Shown: positions 1 through 10,990, counted from the first letter of the stretch. The stretch: 64,000 bases of DNA from Cycas panzhihuaensis (GCA_023213395.1 CM041465.1:176335741-176399740), one strand, 5' to 3'. The notes: generated by a model not told the origin, from the sequence alone. Made by a program: numbers and translations.

Positions 1-112
1 TTCTTACCTCCCCGTTTTGTGAGAGTTACTTTTTTTCTCTCAAGTCTCTCTTGCTCCCATGTTTTTCTTTGTGTTTAGTACATGGAGATAAAGGATAGAT
101 CTACTCTTTTCA
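1..112 (+). repeat. Cop-1 5' LTR, 3' part only
   Basis: This matches the last 112 bases of the LTRs at 37722-38019 and 41587-41884 and, on the other strand, 48631-48927 and 55952-56247. It ends in CTTTTCA, the inverted match of the LTR start TGAAAAG. The 5' part lies outside the window. Confidence 0.9.
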
Positions 113-114
113 TG

Positions 115-126
115 TGGTATCAGATC
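115..126 (+). other. Cop-1 primer binding site (initiator tRNA-Met)
   Basis: TGGTATCAGATC lies two bases after the LTR end. The classical plant copia site, complementary to the 3' end of initiator tRNA-Met, is TGGTATCAGAGC, and Cop-4 keeps that exact form. Here there is one substitution. Confidence 0.9.
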
Positions 127-1144
127 TTACTTCCTTCATATTCCTCACTTACACTTGCAATGGAGCCATCACTTCTTTCTCCCTCATAATCTATGTGGTG
201 AAGGAGATTGTGAAAGTGAATTTAGAAATATTTTTCAATTATTATGATAGTATATTTTATATTATTTACTTTTCCTTTCTCTTTTATAGGTTTGGAAGCA
301 TAATATAAGGAGTTGTAAGGTCCAAGGATTTCAATCCTTTGGTGTCCATTCATGCTATCTCATTCTTCTTTTTCTTTTCCCTTTTCTATCCATTTAATAA
401 GGGGAAATGCCGCTGAAAAATTTCTAGCATTTAAAAGAATAATTGTAAGGGAAGGTTTTACCCATTTTTTAAAGAATTTTGAGCCATTTAAAATATCCAT
501 CATTGTATGCTCTTACCTTACATATATTGGCATCCTAGTGATAAAAAAATAATGGAAATTTCATATGGTATCATGTATTAATGAGATATTAGCAAGCTAA
601 AATTTTTGTAGAAATACAATTTGATTTCTAAACTTTACAGGTCTACAAAATCTTCTACAAAGCTCTAATTGAAGTGATTCTAATTGTCAAAGATGAGGCT
701 CTGAGTCTACTTTCTAGTAAAAAAATTAGCACCTAATTTGGATGTTGTATGAGGAAGTTATTGCTGTTTTAGTGATTAGTAGTTATTTTTAGTAAAAATT
801 CTGGAAAAATATAATTTCTTAACTTTGTGGGGCTTCCAAAATCTTTCCAAATCTCATTTGGACCTAATTCTACTTCTTGAAGATGAATATTTGAGTATAT
901 TTTATAGCAAAAAAACTGTGACTCCATTTCGACATCATGGGAGAAAGTTATTGCTAATTTAGTAAAGACTACTTTCTTTCGTATTAACAAAAAAAAAAAG
1001 TGAAGAAAATTTCTTCCTTATTTTTATAAGGCTTAAAAGTCCATTGTAAAAGTGAGAAGAAAACACCTGGATTAGAGCAATAGTTGGTGTCCTTACTCAC
1101 TTATTAGAATTTCATTTCATCACTCTAAAATCACTTAAAGTAAG
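127..1144 (+). repeat. Cop-1 untranslated leader, first part
   Basis: AT-rich leader between primer site and gag. It is conserved with 38034-39050 (Cop-2) and with the reverse strand of about 54940-55940 (Cop-4). A short frame overlapping the primer site (114-308) is similar in the copies, but it has no ATG at its start and no family match that I recognise, so I treat it as non-coding. The leader contains an imperfect tandem duplication (annotated separately) and ends in a 24-base repeat interrupted by Gyp-1. Confidence 0.75.
602..985 (+). repeat. Imperfect direct tandem duplication in the copia leader (two units of about 188 bp)
   Basis: Unit 1 (about 602-795) and unit 2 (about 796-985) read through the same landmarks in order: a tAATTT run, 'CAAAATCTT', 'GATGA' with a GAGT word, 'CA(T/A)TTnG', and the near-identical 'GAAGTTATTGCT' then 'TTTAGT'. 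The same two-unit arrangement recurs in the Cop-2 leader (about 38510-38890), so the duplication predates these copies. Confidence 0.65.
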
Positions 1145-3718
1145 TGTTTCCTGGCTATCGGGAATGGACTTGAGATGCATCGACCCAGGTAAGCTTAGGT
1201 ATACGTTCTCACTTCTCTCTACTCTTGCTTGACTGAGGTCATCTAGTATAGACTGCCTGACGCATGCTTATCTGACTGCATTGCCTCTTTGTTTGATCAT
1301 ATTGCATGTGCTTACAGCACGCTTTCAGTCTATGATGACTCATAATGGGGGCATTTCTCAGTGAATGCTACACCCCATATGGCGCACAGCTACCCACTTC
1401 GTCTCCATGACCCCTCAGGATGCTTCAGCCAGTCATGTTTGCCCCTGTTATGACACCCTGCTCATGTTGCAGTCTCTTTCAAGTCCAATTAAATCCTTGG
1501 TTGAGACCCATTTCGCTGTCTTGTCTACTTGCCCATCAGCTAGGTATTCCCCCCAGTTGTTCTGGCCTTAATTTACTCTTAATATTAACTCTAAGCCCTT
1601 ATTTCTACTTATTTTTGTTTATTTTTTGTTTCCAGTCTGGTACTGTTGTAAACTTAGCGGTACTGCGATCTTTACTGTAATATCACGAAGTTTACCGTGG
1701 GGTGACTATTTGATTTTTTTTTTTTAAATCACGCGACAGTTTTCACTTTTTTTGTAGAACTGCTGCATGACACCTATATATTCAAATCACCCTGACATCC
1801 CCACCATTTACCTGCAGTGAGTAGGGGATAAAACAAGATTTCCTCTTCATTTTCAGGGATCTTTTGCTCATTTTTACACAAAAATATATAAAATCCTCCA
1901 CATAAAACTACTGCAGAGAGATACACACAACTGCTGAATTATTACTAGGGACTATTGCTGCCCCTATTGTTCATAAACAGCAAGCTTTACATCTGTCTGC
2001 AAGTCTTCAAGGCTTCAAGGAGGATCTTCTTCAAAATCTCCCAAAAAGACAAGCTTCAAAGGCTCCAAACTCACAGGATCATTCTCACATTTCTCTCCTC
2101 TTCCAAACTTGCCATCATATCTCACTGAATGCTGGCTTTTTCCTATCATTTTTTAGCAAGTTCATGCTTGATATCTTCATAATAAGGTACCTTTATATTT
2201 ACTTTAAAATGCATCCTATTTCTTTCCATTTGTTGTGAATAATTTCCTAGTTTATGTGCTTTTGGTTGCTATGCCTATTTAGCTTTAGCTTTCTTGCTTG
2301 TTGCACCATAGAGCTCCCCCATCATTCCTGCCAGCCTGCTTTTAGGCGGCTGTTGCAAGGGGATAACATAGGGAAAGTTAGAGGGAAGAAAGTGGGGCCA
2401 GTCCCCCTTGCTGCCCTTCTCCCCAAGGGTTCCGTCCCTTACTTTCTCTCCCTTTACACATCCATGCCTTTCTAAAAGTTAGGTTAGGGAATTTGGAGGC
2501 TCTTTTCTGGATCTAAATCAACATTAGCAGCTATTGCCATACTAGTTTTAGACTTTTGTCTGTCAGTTTTGGGCACCGCATGAGCCCCAAAACCGCTTCT
2601 TGCCAGTTAACAGTTTGCTACCCACTCAGTTGGACGATTTGCTATCCGTAGCATCTCGTTCTTTGGGTGCTTGCATACCTTTTAGTTACATTTTTCCTTC
2701 TTGTTGTTCACTGCCCCATGTTCTTGCTGTGAGTTTGTCTTCCTTTCCTGAGGCTACGTGGAGGCTTCCTGTGGGTGAGTTAGCCATTCCGAGGCTATAC
2801 TCTTGTTTGGGTGTCATTTGTAGTAACTGTTAGTGGAAACTTTGTTTAATGTTGTTCCATTAAATAGTAATACATATGCTTAGCTTAATTTGATTCTGTT
2901 TCCTCTAAATTTAGTATACATATTAGATCTATTTCGTAGCCCCTCTTCTGAGAGGGAGACACTTGCTTGTTTACTTGGTAGGATCTCGTATTGGTGGATT
3001 CATGTCTAGAATAAACCCATTGCAGGTTAGTTCTATATTTGACACTTTTTGTCATTTTCTGTTATGTACCGTTCACTTTTTACACATATTGGGGAGGTAA
3101 GCTAGCCCCTCTTCGGTCATTCATGGTATCCATCACCGACTGGTATCACATGCGCAACAAATGGAACAGGAAGGAGCGGGAAGCGAAGAGACACGTAGCG
3201 CTCCATTCAGATGCCAGGTCCAGGTATTTTCCTTGTCCTTATATGTTTCTTTTATGGTGTTGTACTTCTTGTATATGCTTGCATAGTGAGAAACACATAA
3301 GAAACCAAAAGTGGAAAGGAACATACTTTTACTTCGAGTATCTTTTATCTAGTAGTTAGTCTAGCATATTTAGATAGTTTATTTCGTGTTAGAACTACCC
3401 ATACCTTGCCCCTTTGGCCAGCCTATGCCTAGACGCCACACTTTACCTACATTCCCATTCTCATGTTGCCTTCTCACTTCCTTGAGAAGATGCAACATGC
3501 CAGGTTCTCTCCTCCTCTTCCCGGCCATCCGAGGGGTAGGAAGGCCTCGCTTTGTGTAGCTACTTGGAAGCAACTAGGCACCTCTGTAGGTCTCGAATTT
3601 GTGCTCCGGCGCACGGATGCCCTGCGAGGTGAAGTCCTTGCTGTTTAGCCTAACCTAGCTTTACATAATCTGTTCCCTTTACTAAATGTAGGGATACCAC
3701 CCCACGGCAAGTGTTTCA
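1145..3718 (+). repeat. Gyp-1 5' LTR (about 2.57 kb)
   Basis: TG...CA repeat matching 12296-13620 plus 30510-31728. LTRs above 2 kb are usual for Tat/Ogre-type elements. It contains a palindromic hairpin with perfect 8-base arms at 1648-1655 and 1688-1695, and a TATA box at 1885-1892. The U3/R boundary should therefore lie near 1915-1925, leaving an unusually long R/U5 of about 1.8 kb. Short open frames in it (for example 3039-3359) are not conserved in the 3' copy and are not called as genes. Confidence 0.9.
1885..1892 (+). promoter_or_regulatory. LTR TATA box of Gyp-1 (5' copy)
   Basis: TATATAAA, preserved at 13005-13012 in the 3' LTR inside a well conserved stretch. It is the best candidate for the element's Pol II promoter. 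Confidence 0.6.
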
Positions 3719-3719
3719 C

Positions 3720-3737
3720 TGGCGACCATGCTGGGGA
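3720..3737 (+). other. Gyp-1 primer binding site
   Basis: TGGCGACCATGCTGGGGA starts two bases after the LTR end. The TGGCG start and GGGGA end are typical of gypsy primer sites in plants. The matching tRNA is not assigned: it fits the tRNA-Asp-type site TGGCGCCGTTGCCGGGGA at 14 of 18 positions by eye. The equivalent site in Gyp-2 has decayed. Confidence 0.6.
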
Positions 3738-3982
3738 CTGCCAGTAAGAGAACTAGTCTTGCTTCCCCTTTTCATTGGTGTTCTTACTTTTAGGTAGCCT
3801 TCTTATCCTGATTTTCAGTTGGGCAGCCCCCAACATATTTGTTTCATATCCCTTTCACTTTCTTTTAACAACGCTCGTGAAGGAGTTGCATGCGATGTTT
3901 CTCACATCGCTTGCAAGGTCTGCCATCGTTGTTAGAAGACCCATTGCCTTGTTCCCTTCCGTCGTCGGATCCTGATTCGATA

Positions 3983-6192
3983 ATGGAAGGTTACTAGTCT
4001 AATTGGGCTTACCACACCATGGTCTCAGGAACTCAAGAGTTTCCCACATCTATTCTGAGATCCACCTATGAGGGTGATGATCCCATCTATTATCCGGGTG
4101 ACCAGTTTCATCCTTCTGACCTTCATCCTTCTGCTTATGTAGCAAAAGGCTTACCTCTTCATGAGACCTACCATTTGATTGGTGAGTCTTATGAGGAGCG
4201 CCCTGAGGGGTCCCTGACATTCGAGATCCCATCGACCTCGTATAGCTACGAGGATACCCCTCCTGCTGATGTGGTCAAAGCGCTCAGTGAGTACTTTCGA
4301 GTAACTCGCCATCAATCACGTCCCAGGTGGTTGAAGAAGTTTTGTGCAGTGTAGCACCTTCTTCATCCGCACCTGCGCCTCCTACAATAAATGATCCCTC
4401 TACCTATGCATACTCATCCCATGTCGTGTCCACACCCGCTTCCAGGAGAAGTGTTACACCATCTATTCCTAGCCGTGGTCCTACTTCTTTAGGACCCATT
4501 CGTGATATGTCCTTTCCCCAACTTGGGGTTAGCATGCCATTCCCAAGTCAAACGAATGCGTCGCCTTCCACTGTAGCACATGCGTTCCCTAGTAGGCCTA
4601 GAGGTCCTACTAGTGCTACTACTACCAATTATGTAGGACCCACTCCCATATATGTCCAAAACCCATCCGGTGATCCTTCCCTTTAGTTGTCCCCAAGTTA
4701 CACATCTCAACCTTAGGGGCAGGGTAGGGGGAACCAACTTCCAGCTTATGGGGTGGACCCGCTACACCCATATGGGGTTGCACCACCTATGGGTGACCCA
4801 TATGGGTAGAATCTGGTCCCGCACCCTTCGTTTCCACCATTCAGCATAACCCCTCTCGCCACGCCTTCGCAAGGGAGCATGCCTCCCTTCCAAGGTATTT
4901 ATCCATAACCCCCCTTCTAGCAAGGGGTGTTTTCCCAAGGAGGGATGGGTTTACCACCCCCATCCATTCCTGTTTCTTTACTATTTGTTGACCCTTTGGC
5001 CCATATAAGGACACGTCCCTTCATGGACTATAGGTCGATGCCACTGTCCATTGAGGCATTAAGAACTAATCTACCACCTCACCCTCCTAAAGTTCCCAAA
5101 TTTGATCGGACTTCGTCACAAGACCTAACCGAGCATATGTGTAATTTCTCTATGGCATGCATAGACTACTGGGCTTAAAACCACATCCTGATGAAGCTAT
5201 GTCTGTGATCCTTGTAGGGTGATGCCCTTAAATAGTTCTACCATCTCCCTGTCCACTCCATTTATTCATTTCAGCAATTGGTGGACGAATTTGTCAATTA
5301 TTTTGACGTAGCCCATCCATTCGAGAGCAGAATGAAAGCTCTCCTTTCGCTTAAACAAGGTCATGATGAAATGAATTGTGACTTTGTGAGGCGATTCCAT
5401 GATCTCCTTCACTCTACCAAGGCCACGTTGCCTAAGGAGTTGAAGCGAGATCTCTTTGTCAATGCACTTCGCCCTGAAGTGCATGTGGAAGTCCTTAAGA
5501 TGGGGGCAACCACATGTGACTCTGCGATCATGAAGTGCTTGGTGTTAGAGGCTATTGAGATCCAAGATGGACTCAAGAAACCTCTTAAGCCCTCACAATG
5601 TTGTGAGGTACCTCCCCTAGTGAAGGAAACCAAACCTTCGCAACCTGCTAGGTCTACCTCTCATCCTACTGAGAGGACCTTAGACCCTCTTACCTCCACT
5701 ATACGCTCATTCAAATGCACGATGAAGGAGCTTAAACTCTAATCCTCTTCATCACCAACGTCCTATAAATCAATTTATTAAGCTTCTCATGCCATTCGCC
5801 CCAAAGGGAGTAACACCCAACCTTCTCAAGTGAGGAGAATCGATCCTCCTCTTGAGAAGAGGTGGTGTTCCATCCACAGGGAATGTTTCCATGATGACTT
5901 GCATTGTTGGGCGCAACACCCATGTGATGCCCCGCTGCAGGATTCATCTCCTAGACGAGCATCGAGGCCTAATCTCGATCAACCCATTCATAGGGATCCA
6001 TTCCCCAAACATGGGGAGCGTGATTGTAATGTTTAATAAAGAAATAACTAGAATCGGGATAGATCCCCCGATTCTTGCCTTTCACATGGTAGAGGGAAGG
6101 GTGCGCGAGGTTCATCATCCTCTTCATGCTCCCCTGACCACCGTGCTCCTTTACCTTCACGATCCCATAACAAGGGAAAGAAGGTTGTCCAA
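3983..6192 (+). pseudogene. gag: Gyp-1 gag (broken)
   Basis: The nucleocapsid/capsid polyprotein that packages element RNA in cytoplasmic particles. I chose the ATG at 3983 because Gyp-2 has the matching ATG near 27518 and both read MEGY. The N-terminal half is Ser/Pro/Thr-rich and low in complexity. The retrotransposon gag domain lies about 5085-5530: a PKFDRTSSQDLTEH start, then FVNYFDVAHPF, LLSLKQGHDEM and FVRRFHDLLHS. A zinc-finger-like C-x2-H-x4-H-x4-C is at 5866-5907, of the kind Tat elements carry instead of the classic CCHC knuckle. Frameshifts and stops (for example near 4020, 4350 and 5177) split it. It runs on to the protease with no separate start, as in gag-pro fusions. Confidence 0.85.
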
Positions 6193-7160
6193 TTGCTTGA
6201 GACCACTCCGTTATATGCCTTAACCTGGTCTCAAGCCACTAAAGAGGCAGCTGGTGCCTCTTCATCCACAACTCACCTTGATCCTCTTCTAGAAACTTCT
6301 CTTTTGGAACCCCATGCGCTTCCCAAGACTATTCCCATATGCCCTGGCCATTACGATTTTCGAAGGGCGCTTACCCAACCCACAGGGAAGAGTAAGCCCT
6401 TCTCTATCATTGATGAGCTCCACATCATCACTATGGGGATGTCCTTGATGGATGTCTTGAGAAGCTGCCCTAAGCAACGTGCTCTTCTTCTTGAAGCTCT
6501 TGGCCAACAAGATGCTTCTATCCATGCGGTAGGTGCTACCTTCCATGGACTACCTGTCATCTCATTTGATCCCAGAGATCTCCTGTCTCCTAGTAAGCGG
6601 GCGAAGCTTTTGCATTACCCATTCGTCATTGCCATTGGCACTCCTGATTTTATCATAAAGAGGACCATTGTAGATAATGGCTCTTCTATTAATGCTATGC
6701 CTGTGCGTATGCTTAAGGAGCTAGGCATAGTAGCTCTTGAGTCTATCCCTTGGAAATGCCAAGGGTATGATGGGACTGAGAAGTCCCCTTTAAGGACAGT
6801 CTCCCTTTCCCTCACCTTAGGAAGAAAAACTGTTTCTGTCGAGGTTGTTGTACTCAATGTTGATGTGGAGTACAACCTCCTATTGGGCTGACCATGGCTC
6901 GACCAAATGGGAGCAATCTGCTCCATGTGTTGGGGGCAATTTAAATTTGTCCATAAAGGACAAGTTAAAGTTATTACCCATGAGCCTATGCCATCTCACA
7001 CCTCTCATCCAGCCTGCCAGGCTATCTTTAATGATGAAGATAGTAATCTTGAGGAGGCTACCCCTAGTTAGGTTTACCCCTATTGGCATAAGTGGTTACG
7101 GTTACTTAGCCGTTACGGGTGATTTTGAGTCAGATGGTGAGGGTTATGAGCCCTCTCCTT
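6193..7160 (+). pseudogene. pro: Gyp-1 aspartic protease and linker (broken)
   Basis: Retroviral-type aspartic protease that would cut Gag-Pol. The active-site region reads VDNGSSINAMP (Asp codon about 6673), the Tat-type version of D-T/S-G. The downstream flap/hydrophobic strand and the YNLLLG segment near 6870-6890 are typical. A TGA at about 6889 is followed in-phase by the usual WLDQMGA continuation. The Gly-Tyr-rich linker (GISGYGYLAVTGD, near 7090) corresponds to GVGSYRYL in Gyp-2 before RT. Similarity to Gyp-2 (25083-23629, minus) is strong up to about 7150 and then stops. Confidence 0.85.
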
Positions 7161-7574
7161 GACATGTCACCCTGGTCTCACGAGCACCTAAGGGAGGATC
7201 TCCATTAGATGTTCCTACTCCTCTTCATTCCACATTAGCTCCCAAGCCGCTGGTCCTAAACTAGCCACCTATTTTACCTTCTCGGCTTCCTCGAGTGGTT
7301 TCACGTAGGTGCCCGTGTCGACGAGCCACTCGTAGAAGTACTTCTTCTTCACACTGTAGATCCTTACCTAGGACTAGAGCCACTCTTATTCAGATGCAAC
7401 CTTGCCACGCGATCCCTCGCATGCTAGGTCCATTGCACTCATTTGGTTCTGACCATAGTAAGTTTACTAGTAAGTCTAGCTGCACTAGGCCTACCCTTCA
7501 TCACTGATCTTCTATCTTGCGCGTGACTACTCCTACTCCTACATGGTCTAGGTACATCTATTTCTCTCTTTACA
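7161..7574 (+). other. Junction region where RT, RNase H and integrase are missing
   Basis: Gyp-2 has about 3.3 kb of protease tail, RT, RNase H and integrase at this place. Gyp-1 has only about 410 bp, with an Arg/Ser-rich open stretch (7295-7507), before sequence equivalent to the Gyp-2 post-integrase spacer begins at 7575. I find no RT, H2C2 or DDE motif in any frame. Confidence 0.7.
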
Positions 7575-7936
7575 CTCTGAAATGAGCCTAAACTACCATC
7601 TTAAGTTCATTCTTGTTCCTCCCAGCCATGGGTGGAATGATGACTTAAGATGGTCTTCTTCATCTCCTTCTGGTTCCTCCTGTAGGACCCATGTTCCCAT
7701 TTCCTTTGAGACCTCATCCTCCTATTTGGGCATCCCCCAGTTAGGATGATGCTCTGAAATGAGCCTAAACTACTATCTTAAATTGTTCCTATTTCTCCCA
7801 ACCACGGGTAGAATGGCAATTTAAGGTGGCTTCTCCCTTTTTCTTTCTGGTTCCTCCCGTGGAACTCATGTTCTCACCTCCTCTCACGGACTTATGTCTT
7901 CCTATTTGGGCATCCCCCAATTGGGATGACGCTCGG
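7575..7936 (+). repeat. Tandem duplication of about 177 bp unique to Gyp-1
   Basis: Unit 1 (about 7575-7751) and unit 2 (about 7752-7936) both begin CTCTGAAATGAGCCTAAACTA and both end with CTATTTGGGCATCCCCCA then a GATGA(T/C)GCTC word. Gyp-2 has this segment once (about 20935 down to 20750, reverse strand). Confidence 0.8.
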
Positions 7937-8275
7937 GAGTACCATTACTCCTCTCTCCTGCCTGTTGTTTCCTTTGCATATTGTGTTATGCTTCTCCGTG
8001 GATGTGCATGTCACTCTATTTCTAACCTCACACCTCTCTATCACCTCTACTTACAGTGGATGTGTGTGCTCTTATTAGATATATAGCCATACATGGAAGG
8101 AAATACATGCATCTTACAATAAAACATTATCAATTTACAAAGTAAAGTATACATGCTATCTACCACATGATATACACACCATCTCATGTTAAAATGGGGT
8201 TCCAATTACCCCGTATATATATACATCAAAAATCATATGTTACATCACACATATAGGAAGCCGATATCCTTACAA

Positions 8276-8301
8276 GGGGGGGGGGGGGGGGGGGGGGGGG
8301 G
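8276..8301. repeat. Homopolymer of 26 G
   Basis: An uninterrupted G run just beyond the 3' end of the antisense PMD gene (a C run in the sense of that gene). The Gyp-2 equivalent is an ordinary ACCCCCTCTACAAGG at about 20317-20331. Its length in the assembly may be unreliable. Confidence 0.95.
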
Positions 8302-8379
8302 TACAATCATATGAGTCTATATATGACCCCCTGGAGGCCTGTACTTTCCCCTGTCAAAATCATATACATATCTCCTATG

Positions 8380-10316
8380 CTACTGCTGTCCCACTCCTAG
8401 GGTACCATCTCTTGGCCTGCGTGATCCCTCTCCTGGGGATCACATCCCTCCGAGGCTCCTCCTGGGCCTCCACGAGCTCCCTACCTCACTCCCCTCATCA
8501 CATGGCTGTCTTGAGGTCATCACTATTATATGAGTGTATATCCTACTCCTGCTCGACCTCGATGCCATCTAGTCCACTAGTTGATCGTATCAAGCCTGGA
8601 TATGATCCCTCTCTCCCTGGAGCCCCTCCTCCATACTCTAGAATCTCTCCTCTGTTGCTCTGAGGTGCTCCTCCAACACCGCTATCTGGACCATGCTCCC
8701 AGCATCTCTGCCTGCTCCTCCTAGTGCCTCTAGAGCCTAAACCCGTCCGTGTAGCTCATCTCGCTGGCTCCTCGTCTCATCAAGCTCTCGCTGCATCTGT
8801 CCCCTGAAAGCTATGTGCTCTTGGGACTCTGCAGCCTAGATGTCTCTCACCCTCACCAATGGAGTGAATGCCTCTATATGAGCACCTGCCGATCTAGGCG
8901 CATCCTCTGCCTGGATGGGCAGTTGCCCCTCTGTATATACTTGAGGGAACATCTCCCTCACCATGGCCTCTATGAGCCTCCTAACCTCTGCAGTACCTGC
9001 CAATGTAACATGTCGTGTGTCAATGAATATCCCACTACATGCCATGATAAAATGAAATCAAATATCTACCTAGCTATCAAATGACTAAGGAAATTGTTAG
9101 GCCTCACCTGCCATGGCCGTTGGCTCCTTTGCTCGCGTGACATCCTCTCCTCCTAGCTCTCCGCTAGCTGCAGGTACCTTATCCTTGGGTACCTCCTCTA
9201 CCTGGGCCTCTCTCCTTGTAGGGACCAGCTCAACCTCGTCTCCCTAGATCTCCTCATGATCCATAGCCTGCGGGCCCTAGTCACCAGCCCCTTGCTCTCC
9301 TCAGCTGCCCTTGATGGGCCTATCTATCCTCCGACAGTCCCAAATGGTCCCGCTACTCCTCCTTGTGACCCTGATAGACCTACCTCCCCCATAGGTCATG
9401 ATGGGCCAGCCCCATCTCCTCTGTCAGCACCGTCATCATCGTCATCGTCATCTATAGGCACTCTTGCTCTGCCTGCCTCATCATCGCTATCCCACCTCAT
9501 CGATTTGTATGGATCTGCTACATAGTCCGTCATGGTAAGGAAGTCCAGCGATGTCACCTCCACTGATTACCAGACATGGGCCTAGTCCTCTGTCCTCCTG
9601 AGTCGAGTCTGCCATCTGTGGACCATCAGAGCCTACTCTACTATGGGGTGTGGTTCCCCCACTGGTGCCACTACCACAAAGTGATAAAAAAACCAGCACT
9701 GTAGCAATGTGCTATATGATAATCCTCCTCTGCCTGTCGTCCTGATAGTGTCAAGCTGCGCGATGAGGTTTACCGCTATCAGGGTAGCCCAGTCCATCAT
9801 CTCGTTGGCCTCATAGTGGTGCACTGCATCTATCCATCCTTTGGGTATCTCTCTATAATTCTATTTTCGGGAAATCTGGAACAAAATGCACAGCGTAATC
9901 AGTTTTCTCACCTGAGGAATCCTCGACATCAACATCGTTTGGAGGGAAACTCCTCTCCACTCCTACTTGTCGGCCCTGATGAAGAATGTGGTCGCCTCTC
10001 TATGTGCTCCCTGAGTGCTAGGCAACGCTCCCAATGTCACCAGCCTCCCAGTCGCCAATACCCCTAGAATCCACCCGATGTCTCCTTGCGTAACTGTCAC
10101 ATCACCTACCTGAGGCAAGTGGAACATGTGCCTCCTTCGATCCTAGTGTGATACTATGTCTACTAGAAGCCTCTGATTCGACACAAACTGAGGTGTCTTT
10201 AGGGCCTTGTATAGGCCACACCTCCATAAGGTCTCCTTGTCCCCCTAGGATATCATCTCCATGTAGCTCAGCATAGCTATGCTGACATTTTTACGGCTAT
10301 CCACCGCGATAACTAC
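8380..10316 (-). pseudogene. Antisense plant mobile domain (PMD)-like gene of Gyp-1 (broken)
   Basis: Read on the minus strand, opposite to gag. The upstream half (about 10316-9600) contains a PMD-like core: a leucine-rich LLVDIVSH start, an HVFHLPQVGDV stretch, then the QGDIGWILGV segment, matching the PMD pattern 'HTFHLP.GE.TITLQDV..LLGLPV'. Further on are GRGGLSYSTLLQCWFF (about 9700), an acidic/Gly-rich linker, and after a conserved intron a helical, probably coiled-coil C-terminus (about 9000-8400). Stop TAG at 8382-8380 is shared with Gyp-2, so the end is trusted. The start lies just 3' of an acceptor-like CAG at about 10317, so a short upstream exon may exist. PMD genes occur both in the host and in mobile elements; nuclear silencing roles known for MAIN/MAIL1 relatives cannot be assumed here. 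Several stops break the frame. Confidence 0.7.
8997..9107 (-). other. Intron of the Gyp-1 PMD gene
   Basis: 111 bases on the minus strand, from CAG/GTGAGGCC to TTGGCAG/GTACTGC. The Gyp-2 gene has the same junctions at 19536-19644 (109 bases), with the same exon phase on both sides. Conserved GT-AG ends and length in two diverged copies support a real intron. Confidence 0.75.
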
Positions 10317-10977
10317 CTGCCAGCATCAAAACCAATCAAAGTCAGTCTCCTGCCAATCATTTCCACTCTATTCCTGTCTCTAAGTTCCCTCTACCTAAGG
10401 TTTGGGGCCTTTTGGCCCTTCATATTCTTTTTCTAATTTTCTGCCTTCGTACTGCGCTAAACTTAGCGGTACTACTAAGTTTAGCTTAGGTCATGCGGTG
10501 ATCAGGGGGCCCCGTAGTAATGATTGCGGCACTGCGATCATTACCACGGTATGAACGGCAACCTCCCTAAAAAGGGAGGTTTCTGCCCTGAAAATCAAAA
10601 ATAATTTTTGTGGTGGACCCTGTGGGGCCCATCGGTACCAGGGCTCCCTAATGCCTAGGTCCCTGCCTCTTTCTGGATCCAATTCGGACTCCGAGAGGCC
10701 TCCAATTACCTATAAGGGGCACATAAATTACACAAAATACAAAAAAAGTAATGAATTTTAAACTTTAAAATGGAGAGGGTTTTGTGAGATCCACTCATTG
10801 GATCTAGCCTAGTCGTCGCCATCTCGTCTCGATGATCTTGCTGGCTCTCGCTACGCTCTGATCCAATGGTTAGATCATCCCTCGCATACCTCCAAAGTTG
10901 GGTGGTACTCTGCTTCGTAAGGAGATGGCTCTAGTTTCTCACGAGAGCTGGTGAAAATGAATCCATTTTTCATCCAA
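10317..10977. promoter_or_regulatory. Spacer between the divergent PMD and RNase H frames of Gyp-1
   Basis: No reading frame is conserved here. The spacer is head-to-head between the minus-strand PMD gene and the plus-strand RNase H frame, and its sequence is shared with Gyp-2 17700-18333 (reverse orientation). It contains two hairpins: perfect 11-base arms GCTAAACTTAG (10456-10466) and CTAAGTTTAGC (10475-10485); and arms GTAGTAATGAT (10514-10524) with ATCATTACCAC (10537-10547), 10 of 11 pairs. A bidirectional promoter role is inference. Confidence 0.5.
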
Positions 10978-10983
10978 TTTCCT

Positions 10984-10990
10984 TATATAA
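10984..10990 (+). promoter_or_regulatory. Internal TATA box before the Gyp-1 RNase H frame
   Basis: TATATAA within CCTTATATAAGCAGGGGCC, sense strand, about 50-100 bases before the first open stretch of the RNase H frame. Gyp-2 has TTATATGG at the same place (about 17670, minus strand), so the box is weaker there. Confidence 0.45.

Noticed and set aside
114-308. 64-codon frame in the copia leader, similar in Cop-1, Cop-2 and Cop-4
   Set aside because: It overlaps the LTR end and primer site, begins with GTG rather than ATG, and its conservation is explained by general leader similarity.
8180-10480. Independent host gene lying between two elements
   Set aside because: The PMD-like gene recurs at the same internal position in three gypsy elements, so it belongs to the elements and not to the local host sequence.
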